Below, in pieces: positions 9,536 to 18,158 of a stretch of DNA of 64,000 nt. Numbering within the stretch: position 1 is the stretch's first letter; every line of letters begins with the position of its first letter. Position numbers and translations under genes: made by a program. The notes beneath the pieces were generated by a model that was not told the DNA's origin, did not search any database, and was given only the letters and a program-made list of their open reading frames with translations. Source of the DNA: Pigmentiphaga sp. NML080357 (lineage in GTDB: Bacteria > Pseudomonadota > Gammaproteobacteria > Burkholderiales > Burkholderiaceae_B); the NCBI RefSeq assembly GCF_002188465.1, contig NZ_NINW01000029.1, positions 1 through 64,000 on the forward strand, given 5' to 3'.

Positions 9536-10456
9536 CTACCGGCAGTCGCGCACGGAAGGGCGGGTGAACAGGGTACGTGCGCGATCAAGCGCCCGGCGAT
9601 CGGCGGCCGATACGCCCTCCAGGCGCAGCCAGCTCTTGCCGCCCTGGGCTGCGCGAGACACCACTTTCGCATTGCGCACGCCTTGCGCCTGCAAGGCCGT
9701 CGCCTGCTTGCGGGCGGCATTCTCGGTACTGAACACGCCTAGCGAAATGGCGTGCTGGAACGGGCCGCCATCCTGGATCACGAAAAAGTCCTTGATCCCG
9801 TCCCGTCCCAGTTGCGCGGCGGCGGCGTGCGCGGCGGCCGCGCTTCCCAGCGGCGGCACGATGACCATCCAGCCTTGCTTGCCCGGCTCGCGCCGGGTGC
9901 CCTGGCGCGCCGCGGGCAGGTGCTCGGTCGACCACTTTTTCGCGATGGCCAGGTCCGCGTCGCTGAACGCTCCCCATTCCACGCAGGCGAGGGGAGCGGG
10001 GGAGCCGGAGCCGGCCGCGCGAGTCGCCGCCGTGGGAGCTGCCGCGGCCGGCGGGGAGGGGGCTGGCGAGTCCGGCGCAGCCGGAGATGCGGGCGCCGCC
10101 GCCGCGGCTTGTTCGGGCCCAGCCGAGGCGAGCGCCACGGGATTGTCCAAAGATGCGCCGGTAGCGGCCGTGGGATTCACTGGCGCCGGATCGGCAGCGG
10201 AGACCGGCGACACGGCCTCGGGGGCGCCCGCGGATCCGGCCGCGCCGTCGAGGGGCTCGGAGGCTCGTGCCGGCGCCGGTCCGGCCGCGGCGTTAATGCC
10301 TGGCAGCCGCGGGACCTGGATCGTGTCGGCGCGGATTTCCGTGCGCAGCCGGCCGGGGTCGCGCCCCCGTTCCGAGAGCGGCTGGCCGAACCAGCCGCGA
10401 TCCAGGGCGAAGAGCGCCACATTGGCCAGGAGCACTACGACGAACAGGCTGCGCAT
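9536..10456 (-). CDS. SPOR-domain membrane protein
   Basis: A 306-aa protein with a single N-terminal membrane helix (residues 3-20), a long low-complexity Ala/Pro/Ser linker (about 45-165) and a C-terminal SPOR-like domain (about 195-275, with QGWMVIVPPLGS and FQHAISLGVFSTENAARKQA). SPOR domains bind denuded peptidoglycan at division septa, so a role in the periplasmic wall or division machinery is likely but unproven. It is 18 bases downstream of coaX and appears to be the last gene of a birA-coaX operon. This order is common in related betaproteobacteria. Confidence 0.8.
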   Translation of the reverse strand: MRSLFVVVLLANVALFALDRGWFGQPLSERGRDPGRLRTEIRADTIQVPRLPGINAAAGPAPARASEPLDGAAGSAGAPEAVSPVSAADPAPVNPTAATGASLDNPVALASAGPEQAAAAAPASPAAPDSPAPSPPAAAAPTAATRAAGSGSPAPLACVEWGAFSDADLAIAKKWSTEHLPAARQGTRREPGKQGWMVIVPPLGSAAAAHAAAAQLGRDGIKDFFVIQDGGPFQHAISLGVFSTENAARKQATALQAQGVRNAKVVSRAAQGGKSWLRLEGVSAADRRALDRARTLFTRPSVRDCR

Positions 10457-10474
10457 GAAAAGCCGGGAAGACAG

Positions 10475-11413
10475 TCAGGAGGAAGCGGGAACGATGCCCG
10501 ACTCGGCCAGGCAGGCCAGGCCGTCGAGCACGGGATTATCGACGACCTGCACCTGTCGCGTCGAGCCGGCGGCGTGCATCAGGTGGGCGACCTCGTCGGC
10601 GATGGCGGTCCAGGCGCCGCCGCTTGCGACCAGCAGCGGTTCCTGCCGGTAGCGTTCGCGGGCGGCCAGCCACTGGCGCACCACGGCGCCGGCCTGGGCG
10701 GCGGCGATGCCCGACATGATGGCATCGCCGGTATTGTCCGGGAACGGCGTGATCTGTCCGCTGGCGCGGGGCAGGCCGGCGGTGCCTGCGGCCAGCGACT
10801 GCCGCATCAGGTCACGGCCGGGCAGGATGAGGCCGCCGGCGAAGCGGCCGGCCGCGTCGAGCGTGTCCACGGTCGTGGCGGTGCCGAAATGGGCCAGGAC
10901 GTGTACCGGGGCGGGGGCCTCGGGCGGCGCCGCGCGGCGCCAGCCCTGCCAGATGCCCACGAGGCTCAGCCAGCGGTCGGCCCCCAGGCGCTCGGGGTGC
11001 CGATACCCGTTGGTCACGCCCAGCAGCCGGCGGCTGGCGCGGATCCAGTGCACGTCGCATCCCGCCTGCTCCAGCAGTTCGCCGATCAGTTGTTCGATGC
11101 GGGCGCCGGCGACGTTGGACCCGAGGGCGACGCGCGGCCGCAGCCCGCTGGCCGCCAGCCATCGCGGCAAGGCCTCGGGCAGTTCTTCGTGCCTGAAGCC
11201 CGTCTGCTGCGGTTCGCGCAGCGCCGGGCCGCCCGTACGCCAGCCGAGTTTCACGCGGGTGTTGCCCGCGTCGATCAGCAGCGTCGGAGAGAGGGGAGCG
11301 CCCCCTCCGGGCGGCCGCGCGGGAACGCTTATCGGCGAGCCCTCCTGTCGCTGCGCGACATCCTCCCCGTGGGAGGGAGCGCTCCCTCCGGGCGGCCGCG
11401 CGGGAGCGCTCAT
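10475..11413 (-). CDS. coaX: Type III pantothenate kinase with repeat-derived N-terminus
   Basis: A 312-aa enzyme that phosphorylates pantothenate, the first step of CoA synthesis. The core shows the ASKHA phosphate-1 motif LLIDAGNTRVKLGW (from residue 45), GADRWLSLVG, and FGTATTVDTLDA with GGLILPG. The ATG at 11413 overlaps the birA stop as ATGA. Family members are about 255-270 aa and begin at the LLIDAGN strand. Here 44 extra residues precede it, containing the block PARPPGG twice, encoded by two 35-bp repeats (11295-11329 and 11376-11410). No other ATG, GTG or TTG start closer to the core is in frame, so the extension is probably translated. Confidence 0.9.
   Translation of the reverse strand: MSAPARPPGGSAPSHGEDVAQRQEGSPISVPARPPGGGAPLSPTLLIDAGNTRVKLGWRTGGPALREPQQTGFRHEELPEALPRWLAASGLRPRVALGSNVAGARIEQLIGELLEQAGCDVHWIRASRRLLGVTNGYRHPERLGADRWLSLVGIWQGWRRAAPPEAPAPVHVLAHFGTATTVDTLDAAGRFAGGLILPGRDLMRQSLAAGTAGLPRASGQITPFPDNTGDAIMSGIAAAQAGAVVRQWLAARERYRQEPLLVASGGAWTAIADEVAHLMHAAGSTRQVQVVDNPVLDGLACLAESGIVPASS
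11295..11329. repeat. 35-bp GC-rich repeat, copy A, inside coaX
   Basis: It differs from copy B at 11376-11410 in only 2 of 35 positions. On the minus strand it encodes SVPARPPGGGAP near residue 29-40 of CoaX. The ends form an imperfect inverted repeat (GGAGCGCCCC / GGGAACGCT). Confidence 0.85.
11376..11410. repeat. 35-bp GC-rich repeat, copy B, at the birA/coaX junction
   Basis: The copy ends at the last base of the birA stop codon and encodes residues 2-13 of CoaX (SAPARPPGGSAP). The arms AGCGCTCCC and GGGAGCGCT are a perfect 9-bp inverted repeat around a GC-rich centre. Confidence 0.85.
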
Positions 11414-12264
11414 GCCCACCCCCCTTGCGGCGCGGCCCGCACGGAAATGTCGCCTACGGTGACTGCGCGCAACTGGCCGGTGGTTTCCTCGACCTGCAGC
11501 TTGCCGCTGGCATCGACGCCTCGCGCCGTGCCCTCGAACAGGGTGCGGCCAGCGTCGATGACCCGTACCGGCTGGCCGTACAAGGCGTCCCAGCGGGCGA
11601 AACGCGCCTGGAAGGGGCCGAAGCCTTCGACGGCATATTCGTCGGCGGCGGCGCGCCAGGATTGGGCCACAGCGCTTACCAGGCGCGCCGGATCCGCGGC
11701 GCTCCCGGTGAGCGCCCAGTCGGCGACCTCCCGGCCCAGCGCGCGCGACAATGCCCCGGCGCCGCGCAGGTTGATGCCCATGCCCAGAACCAGGCCGATG
11801 CGGCCCGGCGCAGGTACGGGGACGCTCTCGACCAGGATGCCGGCCAGCTTGGCGGTGTTCCATTGCACGTCGTTGGGCCATTTGAGGGCCAGCGCCCCGT
11901 CGGCATGGGGGCCGAGCAGGCTGCTCAGGGCTTCGCAGGCGGCCAGCCCTGCCACCAGCGACAGCGGCGGCAGCCGTGCCGGCGCGATCTGCGCCTGCCA
12001 GCCGCAAGAGAACAGCAGCGCGTCCCCCGCGCGCGTATGCCATGGGCGGCCGGCCCGGCCCCGTCCCGAGGTCTGCTCGTGGCTGCCTATCAGCGCCGGC
12101 CCCTCACCGCCGCGCCGCAGGTATTGCTGGAGATCGGCGTTGGTGGACGGGGTCGAGGCCAGCCAGGACACGTTCCAGCCCGGCAGCGCGGACCGGAGCC
12201 CGGCGGCGAACTCCGCTGGCGGGGCAAGGACGGCGTCGGACAGGGCGGAGTGGGATGAAGGCAT
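11410..12264 (-). CDS. birA: Biotin--[acetyl-CoA-carboxylase] ligase
   Basis: A 284-aa biotin protein ligase that activates biotin as biotinyl-AMP and attaches it to the carrier domain of acetyl-CoA carboxylase. The ligase motif SGRGRAGRPWHT and the catalytic segment KWPNDVQWNTAKLAGIL are present, followed by a small C-terminal domain. There is no N-terminal helix-turn-helix, so it is the monofunctional type without repressor activity. The stop overlaps the coaX start (ATGA), so the two are translationally coupled. It is divergent from the VanZ-like gene with 133 bases between. Confidence 0.93.
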   Translation of the reverse strand: MPSSHSALSDAVLAPPAEFAAGLRSALPGWNVSWLASTPSTNADLQQYLRRGGEGPALIGSHEQTSGRGRAGRPWHTRAGDALLFSCGWQAQIAPARLPPLSLVAGLAACEALSSLLGPHADGALALKWPNDVQWNTAKLAGILVESVPVPAPGRIGLVLGMGINLRGAGALSRALGREVADWALTGSAADPARLVSAVAQSWRAAADEYAVEGFGPFQARFARWDALYGQPVRVIDAGRTLFEGTARGVDASGKLQVEETTGQLRAVTVGDISVRAAPQGGWA

Positions 12265-12397
12265 GGGAATCCGTCAAAGCCGCCGGGTGCGGGCGGCGCA
12301 AACCGGCAATTGTAGGCAGAGCCAGGGGTTTTCGCAGCCGGAGCGCGCAAAACGCATAAACTTAGGGCATGTCGCTTACGTTTTACCCTTGCCGCCC

Positions 12398-13504
12398 ATG
12401 AGTCCCGACGGATCGTCCGCCGCTTCTGGGCAGGTCGTCCGACACGGCGCGCCGCTGGCGCGGCTGGCATCGTTCATCGTCGTGCTGCTGGTCGTCTATG
12501 CCAGCCTGTATCCGTTCACGGGCTGGGTCGACGTCGGCGTGCCGGCCTTCGCCTACCTGCGGGCGCCCTGGCCGCAGTATTGGGTCGGCTCCGAAATCAT
12601 CGCCAATGTCGCGGCCTACCTGCCCGTCGGCGCCCTGTTCGTCTGGGCGCTCTATCCGGCCTGCCGGGGGCTGGTTGCCGTTGCCGCGACAGTCGTGTTC
12701 TGCGCCGCGCTCTCGGGAATGCTGGAGGCCCTGCAGACCTACCTGCCCAATCGTATCGCGTCGAACGTGGATCTGGCGGCCAACGTCGCGGGCGCCCTGC
12801 TGGGCGCGCTGGTGGGAACCGCCACGGCTTCGCGCCTGATCGGCGACGGGGCCCTGGCGCGCTGGCGGCATCGATGGTTCGCGCCGGAGGCCGGTTCGGC
12901 GCTGATCCTGGCCGCGTTGTGGATCTTCATGCAGATCCCGCGCCAGCCCATGCTGTTCGGAACCGGCGAGCTATGGCTGCTGCTGGGCGATTGGGCGGCC
13001 CTGCCCTCCGAGTTCATGGGCGAGCTGTGGTCGCCTACGCCGGGCCAGCGCATCATCGCCGAGCAGTTCTGCACCGGGGCTGCCGTGGTGGCCGTTTCCA
13101 TGCTGCTGCTGCACGTGGCGCGGCCGGTCCCGGCGCGGGGTATTCTTCCGGCTGCGCTGGTCATGTGCGCGATACTGGTCAAGGCCGCCTTGCAACCGCT
13201 GGCCGTGCCGGCGCAAGCGCCCGGCGCGTGGATCACCGTCGGCTCGGTCATCGGCGTGGCTGGCGGCCTGGTCCTGGCGACCGGGTTCGCCTACCTCAAG
13301 CCGTCCTGGCAGCGCAGCCTCGGCATCGCGGCGCTGTGCGTGCAGCTGGGTATCGTCAACCTGTTCCCGTCCGACCAGTACTTCGATACGACGGCTTCGA
13401 TGGCGCGCACCGGCTGGCTGCATCTGGAGTCGCTCACATTGGGCCTGTCGGTGATCTGGCCGCTGGCAGCCCTGTTTTCCCTGGCCCGGCGGCGCTTCGC
13501 CTGA
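12398..13504 (+). CDS. VanZ-like family membrane protein
   Basis: A 368-aa integral membrane protein with about eight to ten hydrophobic helices. Its N-terminal half matches the VanZ-like pattern: SLYPFTGWVDVG, then a conserved EIIANVAAYLPVGALF and LQTYLPNRIASNVDLAANVAGALLG. VanZ itself gives low-level teicoplanin resistance, but the family is broad and the role here is unknown. The start is ATG 12398. The ferredoxin gene follows after 37 bases, suggesting cotranscription. Confidence 0.8.
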   Translation: MSPDGSSAASGQVVRHGAPLARLASFIVVLLVVYASLYPFTGWVDVGVPAFAYLRAPWPQYWVGSEIIANVAAYLPVGALFVWALYPACRGLVAVAATVVFCAALSGMLEALQTYLPNRIASNVDLAANVAGALLGALVGTATASRLIGDGALARWRHRWFAPEAGSALILAALWIFMQIPRQPMLFGTGELWLLLGDWAALPSEFMGELWSPTPGQRIIAEQFCTGAAVVAVSMLLLHVARPVPARGILPAALVMCAILVKAALQPLAVPAQAPGAWITVGSVIGVAGGLVLATGFAYLKPSWQRSLGIAALCVQLGIVNLFPSDQYFDTTASMARTGWLHLESLTLGLSVIWPLAALFSLARRRFA

Positions 13505-13541
13505 ACGCCCCGGCAACACGTTTCCCCCTTTGCGAGTTGGT

Positions 13542-13859
13542 ATGGAGTCCTACTACAAACACCACGTTTTCTTCTGCCTGAACGAGCGCGGGGCCGACGC
13601 TCCCCGCCCCTGTTGCGCGCGGCAGGGCGCGCAGGCCATGCAGGACTACGCCAAGAAGCGCATCAAGCAGCTCGGCCTGGCCGGCAAGGGGGAGATCCGC
13701 ATCAACAAGGCCGGCTGCCTGGATCGTTGCGAGGAAGGCCCGGTCCTGGTGGTCTATCCCGAGGGCGTCTGGTACACCTACGTGGACCAGGACGACATCG
13801 ACGAGATCATCGATTCGCACCTGGTGCAGGGCCAGCCGGTCGAACGCCTCATGATCTGA
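13542..13859 (+). CDS. (2Fe-2S) thioredoxin-like ferredoxin
   Basis: A 105-aa protein with the Cys pattern of thioredoxin-fold 2Fe-2S ferredoxins: HHVFFCLNERG followed by RPCC, then NKAGCLDRCEEGP with two further Cys residues, and a C-terminal VWYTYV...DEIIDSHL. Such proteins act in electron transfer or Fe-S handling; the partner is unknown. ATG 13542 is preferred over the TTG at 13530. It lies between the VanZ-like gene and a hydrolase, with 8 bases to the latter. Confidence 0.88.
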   Translation: MESYYKHHVFFCLNERGADAPRPCCARQGAQAMQDYAKKRIKQLGLAGKGEIRINKAGCLDRCEEGPVLVVYPEGVWYTYVDQDDIDEIIDSHLVQGQPVERLMI

Positions 13860-13867
13860 GGACCGCC

Positions 13868-14527
13868 ATGGCCGTTACTACCGAACATCTCGTCCTCGAC
13901 GGCGGCGCCGGCCCCGTCGATTGCGCGCTCGACATTCCCGAGGGAGGCCTTGCGGCCGCGCGGGGATGGGCGCTGGTGCTCCATCCGCATCCGCTGTTCG
14001 GCGGAACCCGGGACAACAAGGTCGTCACGACGGTTGCGCGTGCCTGCGTCCAGCAGGGGCTCGCGGCCCTGCGGCCCAATTTTCGCGGGGTGGGCCAGTC
14101 CGCGGGCGAATTCGACAATGGCGCCGGCGAGGCGGCGGACATGCTGGGCGTGGTGGACCAGTTCCGGACGCGGCATCCTTCGCTGGCCCAGGGGCGCTTC
14201 GTGCTGGGCGGATTTTCGTTCGGCAGCGCGGTGGCCAGCCAGGTGTACGCGGGCTGCGGGCCCGCGAGCGAAAAGGGGCTGCCCGTGGCCGGCCTGGTGC
14301 TGCTCGGCACGGCGGCCAGCCGTTTCACCGTGGCCACCGTGCCCGAGGACACGCTGGTGATCCACGGCGAGCAGGACGATACCGTGCCGCTCGCCGCTGT
14401 CATGGACTGGGCCCGTCCGCAGAGCCTGCCCGTGACCGTCATCCCCGGCTCGGGCCATTTCTTCCACGGCAACCTCGTGGTGGTCAAGCGCCTGGTGTTG
14501 ACTTATCTGGCTCGCGTGCTGGCCTGA
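13868..14527 (+). CDS. Alpha/beta hydrolase
   Basis: A 219-aa hydrolase of the small alpha/beta type. Seen are the HPHPLFGGT oxyanion-loop segment, the nucleophile elbow GGFSFGSAVASQ (Ser within GFSFG), an acidic residue after HGEQDDTVPL, and the catalytic His in GSGHFFHG. The family includes esterases and dienelactone hydrolase-like enzymes; no substrate can be named. It is 8 bases after the ferredoxin and probably the last gene of the VanZ-ferredoxin-hydrolase unit. Confidence 0.85.
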   Translation: MAVTTEHLVLDGGAGPVDCALDIPEGGLAAARGWALVLHPHPLFGGTRDNKVVTTVARACVQQGLAALRPNFRGVGQSAGEFDNGAGEAADMLGVVDQFRTRHPSLAQGRFVLGGFSFGSAVASQVYAGCGPASEKGLPVAGLVLLGTAASRFTVATVPEDTLVIHGEQDDTVPLAAVMDWARPQSLPVTVIPGSGHFFHGNLVVVKRLVLTYLARVLA

Positions 14528-14605
14528 ACCCCTTTCGGGCCAGCTGTAGCATTCCGTTGCATCAGCCGGAGCGTGGCCCGGCGCCGGCCCGCCGGCGGGG
14601 GTGCC

Positions 14606-14611
14606 TATAAT
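14606..14611 (+). promoter_or_regulatory. Candidate -10 element for the carboxypeptidase gene
   Basis: A perfect TATAAT lies 88 bases before the dacC-like start, directly after a GC-rich hairpin-prone stretch that may end the preceding operon. No clear -35 is seen. Confidence 0.4.
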
Positions 14612-14698
14612 TGACGGTTTCCACCCCGCATCGCGGGGCGCCCCGGGCGGTCCCGACCGTGCCGGCGAGTCGCCCCTCTTGCACGACAATCCTCCCAC

Positions 14699-15949
14699 AT
14701 GAAACTGCGCTTTTTCTCGTTTGGTCCGGGACGTCGGTTCGCTCTGGCCACCGTGGCTTCGGCTTGCTTCCTCGCGTTCCCGGCGACCATGCCTGCTTCC
14801 GCCCTGGCCGCGGCCGCGCCGCCGGCCACCACGTCTTCGGCCACGCCTTCGGCTCCGCCCATGTCGACGGTCGGCCTGCTGTCTTCCGTGCCGGCGCCGG
14901 CCGTCGCGGCCCGGTCCTGGGTCGCCATCGACGTGACCAGCGACCAGATCCTGGCCGAAGACCGCGCCGACGAACGCATCGAGCCGGCATCGCTGACCAA
15001 GGTCATGACGGCCTACCTGGTGTTCAACGCGCTCAAGGAAAAGCGCCTGACGCTCGCGCAGAACGTCAACGTATCGGAGAAGGCGTGGCGTACCGGCGGC
15101 TCGCGCATGTTCATCGAACCGCGCAAGCCCGTGACTGTCGAGGAATTGATACGCGGCATGATCACGCAGTCGGGCAATGACGCCACCGTGGCGCTGGCCG
15201 AGGCCGTCGCCGGCAGCGAGGATGCGTTCGCCGCGCTGATGAACCAGGAGGCCGCGCGCCTGGGACTGAAGAATACGCACTTCACCAATTCCACCGGCCT
15301 GCCCGACCCGCAGCACGTGACCACCGTGCGCGACCTGGCCTTGCTGGCCAAGCGCCTGATCCAGGACCATCCCGACTATTACGGGTACTACAAGGAACGC
15401 CAGTTCACCTACAACAAGATCACCCAGCCCAATCGCAACCGGCTGCTGTGGGTGGATCCTTCGGTGGATGGCATGAAGACGGGCCACACCGATGCGGCGG
15501 GCTACTGCCTGATCGCGTCGGCCATGCGGGGCGATCGCCGCGTGCTGACGGTGCTGGTGGGGGCGTCGAGCGAGAATGCCCGCGCCCAGGAAAGCCTGAA
15601 GCTGTTGAACTGGAGCTTCCAGAACTTCGACACCGTGCGCGTCTACGATGCCAAGCAGGCCGTGGTCGAGCCCAAGGTCTGGAAGGGTAGCGAGAGCAAG
15701 GCCAAGCTGGGTTCGCCGGCGGCCATCTGGGTTACCGTGCCGCGCGGCCAGGCGGGCAACGTCAAGTCCACCATCGAGCGTACCGATCCGCTCGTGGCGC
15801 CGTTGCAGGCGGGGCAGCAAGTGGGTACGCTTAAACTTACCCTCAACGACAAGCCGGTGCGCGAAGTGCCGCTGACGGTGCTCGAGCCCGTGGACGTGGC
15901 CGGCATTTTCGGCCGTGCGTTCGACGCGGTGCGGCTCTGGTTCAACTGA
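14699..15949 (+). CDS. dacC: D-alanyl-D-alanine carboxypeptidase (PBP5/6 type)
   Basis: The 416-aa protein starts with a signal peptide (residues 1-40, cleavage near ALAAAAP). The serine DD-peptidase domain has SxxK S98-L-T-K101, SGN (ITQSGNDATVAL) and KTG (MKTGHTDAAGYC). A C-terminal beta-rich PBP5 domain and an amphipathic end (FGRAFDAVRLWFN) anchor it to the inner membrane. It trims the terminal D-Ala of peptidoglycan pentapeptides. The dacC or dacA name is by family; paralogues cannot be separated here. It is followed at once by a large palindromic repeat. Confidence 0.92.
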   Translation: MKLRFFSFGPGRRFALATVASACFLAFPATMPASALAAAAPPATTSSATPSAPPMSTVGLLSSVPAPAVAARSWVAIDVTSDQILAEDRADERIEPASLTKVMTAYLVFNALKEKRLTLAQNVNVSEKAWRTGGSRMFIEPRKPVTVEELIRGMITQSGNDATVALAEAVAGSEDAFAALMNQEAARLGLKNTHFTNSTGLPDPQHVTTVRDLALLAKRLIQDHPDYYGYYKERQFTYNKITQPNRNRLLWVDPSVDGMKTGHTDAAGYCLIASAMRGDRRVLTVLVGASSENARAQESLKLLNWSFQNFDTVRVYDAKQAVVEPKVWKGSESKAKLGSPAAIWVTVPRGQAGNVKSTIERTDPLVAPLQAGQQVGTLKLTLNDKPVREVPLTVLEPVDVAGIFGRAFDAVRLWFN

Positions 15950-15950
15950 A

Positions 15951-16208
15951 GCCCCCCGTACGCGCTGACGCGCGCCCCCCAGGGGGCGGCGCTGGCGGAC
16001 CGGCAAAGCCGGATCCGCGGCGCCCTGGGTCTAGTACAGCTTTCTCCGTTTGCAGTACCGTTGTTGCCGCTGGCAGCCAGCGAGGCGCCAGCGCCACGAC
16101 CCGAGAAAGCAGCACTAGATCCAGGATGCGGTGGATCCGGCTCCGCCGGTCCACCCGCATCGCCCCCTTGAGGGGAGCGGCCGAAGGCCGCTAGGGGGTG
16201 GGCTTTCC
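15951..16208. repeat. Intergenic palindromic element, copy 1
   Basis: A 258-bp near-symmetrical palindrome between the carboxypeptidase stop and the aminotransferase start. Left arm: a GGCGGACCGGCAAAGCCGG-type hairpin, then CTAGTAC and GCTTTCTC. Right arm mirrors it: GAGAAAGC, CACTAG, then TGGATCCGGCTCCGCCGGTC. The centre, near 16075, is CGCTGG-CAG-CCAGCG. No reading frame or transposase is present. Confidence 0.9.
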
Positions 16209-16221
16209 TATAGGAATAGTC

Positions 16222-17085
16222 ATGATTCCAGGCATAGCGGGCGATCCACCGGTCTATCTGAACGGCGAGTTCACGCCGTTGTCGCAGGCCAAGATATCGG
16301 TGCTGGACCGGGGCTTCATCTTCGGGGACGGCATCTACGAAGTGGTGCCCGTCTACGGGCGCAAGCCTTTCCGGATGGCGCAGCATCTGGCGAGGCTGGC
16401 CCGCAGCCTGGAGGCGATCCGCATCCCCAACCCGCATGGCACGGCCGAATGGCGGGAGCTGGTGGGCAAGCTGATCGATACCTCGGATGCCCAGGACCAG
16501 TTCGTCTATCTGCAGGTGACGCGAGGGGTCGCCAAGCGCGACCATGCGTTTCCGGCGCAGGTGGTGCCCACGGTGTTCGGCATGACGAGTCCCTTCGCGC
16601 GGCCCGCAGCGGCCTTGCGCGAGCAGGGCGTGAAGGCCGTGACCATGCCGGACGAGCGCTGGCTGCATTGCGAGATCAAGTCGACTTCGCTCTTGGGCAA
16701 CGTGCTGGCGCGGCAGTTTGCCGCCGATCGCGACGCGCTGGAAGTCGTGATGTTCCGCGACGGCTACCTGTCCGAAGGCTCGTCCAGCAACATCTGGGTC
16801 GTCAAGGACGGACGCTTGGTGGCGCCGCAGAAGAACCACCTCATTCTCGAAGGCATCCGCTACGGATTCATCGAGGAAATGGCCTCGGCCAAGGGGATTC
16901 CGCTCGAAATGCGGCCGGTCTCCCAGGCAGAGGTCGAAGCGGCCGACGAGTTGATGCTGTCGTCGGCTACCAAGGAAATCCTGCCCATCGTATCGCTGGA
17001 CGGCAAGCCCGTGGGGAGCGGCCGGCCCGGACCGGTCTATGCCCGGCTGCGCCAGGGGTACGATGAGGCTATCGCAGCGCTTTAA
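16222..17085 (+). CDS. dat: Class IV PLP aminotransferase (D-amino acid transaminase-like)
   Basis: A 287-aa fold-type IV aminotransferase. The N-terminus PPVYLNGEFTPLSQAKISVL and LDRGFIFGDGIYEVVPVYG are typical of D-amino acid aminotransferase. PLP binds K153 (CEIKSTSLLGN). EGSSSNIWVV and the cofactor-phosphate loop near SSATKEILPI follow. It likely interconverts D-Ala and D-Glu, supplying peptidoglycan precursors; a branched-chain or 4-amino-4-deoxychorismate role is less likely. I start at ATG 16222, with AGGAA 7 bases before it. It heads the dat-ybeD-lipB-lipA unit. Confidence 0.88.
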   Translation: MIPGIAGDPPVYLNGEFTPLSQAKISVLDRGFIFGDGIYEVVPVYGRKPFRMAQHLARLARSLEAIRIPNPHGTAEWRELVGKLIDTSDAQDQFVYLQVTRGVAKRDHAFPAQVVPTVFGMTSPFARPAAALREQGVKAVTMPDERWLHCEIKSTSLLGNVLARQFAADRDALEVVMFRDGYLSEGSSSNIWVVKDGRLVAPQKNHLILEGIRYGFIEEMASAKGIPLEMRPVSQAEVEAADELMLSSATKEILPIVSLDGKPVGSGRPGPVYARLRQGYDEAIAAL

Positions 17086-17093
17086 TTCTCATC

Positions 17094-17381
17094 ATGGCAG
17101 ACGTTCCTGACACACCCGAAAGCCGGGCTTCGCTGATCGAGTATCCGTCGGATTTTCCGATCAAGGTGATGGGTGCGCATCACTCCGATTTCGCCCAGGT
17201 GCTGACCGAGGTGGTGCTGCGCCACGATCCGGATTTCGATCCGGCCACCGTGGAAATGCGGCCCAGCTCCGGAGGAAACTACCTGGGCCTCACGTTCATC
17301 GTGCGGGCGACTTCGCGCGAACAGCTCGATGCCCTGTACCGGGAGCTGACCTCGCATCCCATGGTCAAGTTCGTGCTGTAG
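17094..17381 (+). CDS. YbeD/DUF493 family protein
   Basis: A 95-aa protein with the DUF493 pattern: YPSDFPIKVMG near the start, SSGGNYLGLTFIVRATSREQLDALYREL in the middle, and a hydrophobic end. The family has a ferredoxin-like alpha/beta fold resembling ACT domains. Its gene usually lies between the PLP enzyme or dacA and lipB, as here. A role linked to lipoate metabolism is suggested only by that order. It begins 8 bases after dat and ends 24 bases before lipB. Confidence 0.9.
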   Translation: MADVPDTPESRASLIEYPSDFPIKVMGAHHSDFAQVLTEVVLRHDPDFDPATVEMRPSSGGNYLGLTFIVRATSREQLDALYRELTSHPMVKFVL

Positions 17382-17405
17382 GCAAGTCCCGGAGAGATAC
17401 CCGCC

Positions 17406-18098
17406 ATGCTCATCCGCTGGCTGCCGCGCCCGGCCGAATACCAGGCAACCTGGGACGCGATGAAGGCTTTCACGGCCGCGCGCGGTCCCGACACGCCGGA
17501 CGAGATCTGGCTGGTCGAGCACGGTCCCGTGTTCACGCTCGGACAGGCCGGCAAGCCTGAACACGTGCTGGCGCCGCACGACGTACCGGTGGTCAAGAGC
17601 GACCGGGGCGGGCAGGTGACCTATCACGGGCCGGGGCAGGTGGTGGCCTATGTGCTGCTGGACCTGAAGCGGGCCGGGTACTTCGTGAAAGAGTATGTGG
17701 TCCGGGTCGAGCAAGCGGTGATCGACTTGCTGGCCGATCTCGGCCTGCCGGATGCCCGGCGCAAGCCTGGGGCTCCCGGGGTCTACGTGGATTGGCCCCG
17801 GTCCCCGGCGTCGCCGGAGGTTTCCGAGCTGGCCAAGATCTCGGCGCTGGGCATCAAGGTTCACCGCGGCTGCACCTACCATGGCGTGGCGCTGAACGTG
17901 GCCATGGACTTGTCGCCGTTCGGCTGGATCAACCCTTGCGGCTACGTGGGATTGCGGACCGTCGATCTGGCCTCCTGCGGTTGCAAGATCGGGCTGGAGG
18001 AGGCCGGCAACCTGCTGGCGCGTTACCTGGAGCGGGGGCTTGCGGCCGGGTCGCCGGCAGGGGCTTTGGCGGACCCGGCGCCGGCGGCGGTAGAATAA
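17406..18098 (+). CDS. lipB: Octanoyl-[acyl-carrier-protein]:protein octanoyltransferase
   Basis: A 230-aa LipB that moves octanoate from ACP to lipoyl domains. The family motif [17 protein letters not shown] and the catalytic pair K151 ([14 protein letters not shown]) and C178 (NPCGYVGL) are present. The tail ([20 protein letters not shown]) is an extra low-complexity stretch. It is cotranscribed with ybeD upstream and lipA downstream (60 bases). Confidence 0.95.
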   Translation: MLIRWLPRPAEYQATWDAMKAFTAARGPDTPDEIWLVEHGPVFTLGQAGKPEHVLAPHDVPVVKSDRGGQVTYHGPGQVVAYVLLDLKRAGYFVKEYVVRVEQAVIDLLADLGLPDARRKPGAPGVYVDWPRSPASPEVSELAKISALGIKVHRGCTYHGVALNVAMDLSPFGWINPCGYVGLRTVDLASCGCKIGLEEAGNLLARYLERGLAAGSPAGALADPAPAAVE

Positions 18099-18158
18099 GG
18101 GTCTTTACTAATCCCGGCCCCCGGTTCTACCCCGGCCACGCCGAACAGGAATTTGTCG

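Noticed and set aside
9752-12397. Very long open frame on the plus strand opposite the SPOR, coaX and birA genes
   Set aside because: It reads Arg/Gly/Ala-rich nonsense antisense to three well-supported genes. Only its last part, from 12398, is real (the VanZ-like protein).
15951-16208. Insertion sequence or small gene in the palindromic elements
   Set aside because: No frame in any copy is conserved or carries a transposase motif; symmetry, not coding, is what is conserved.
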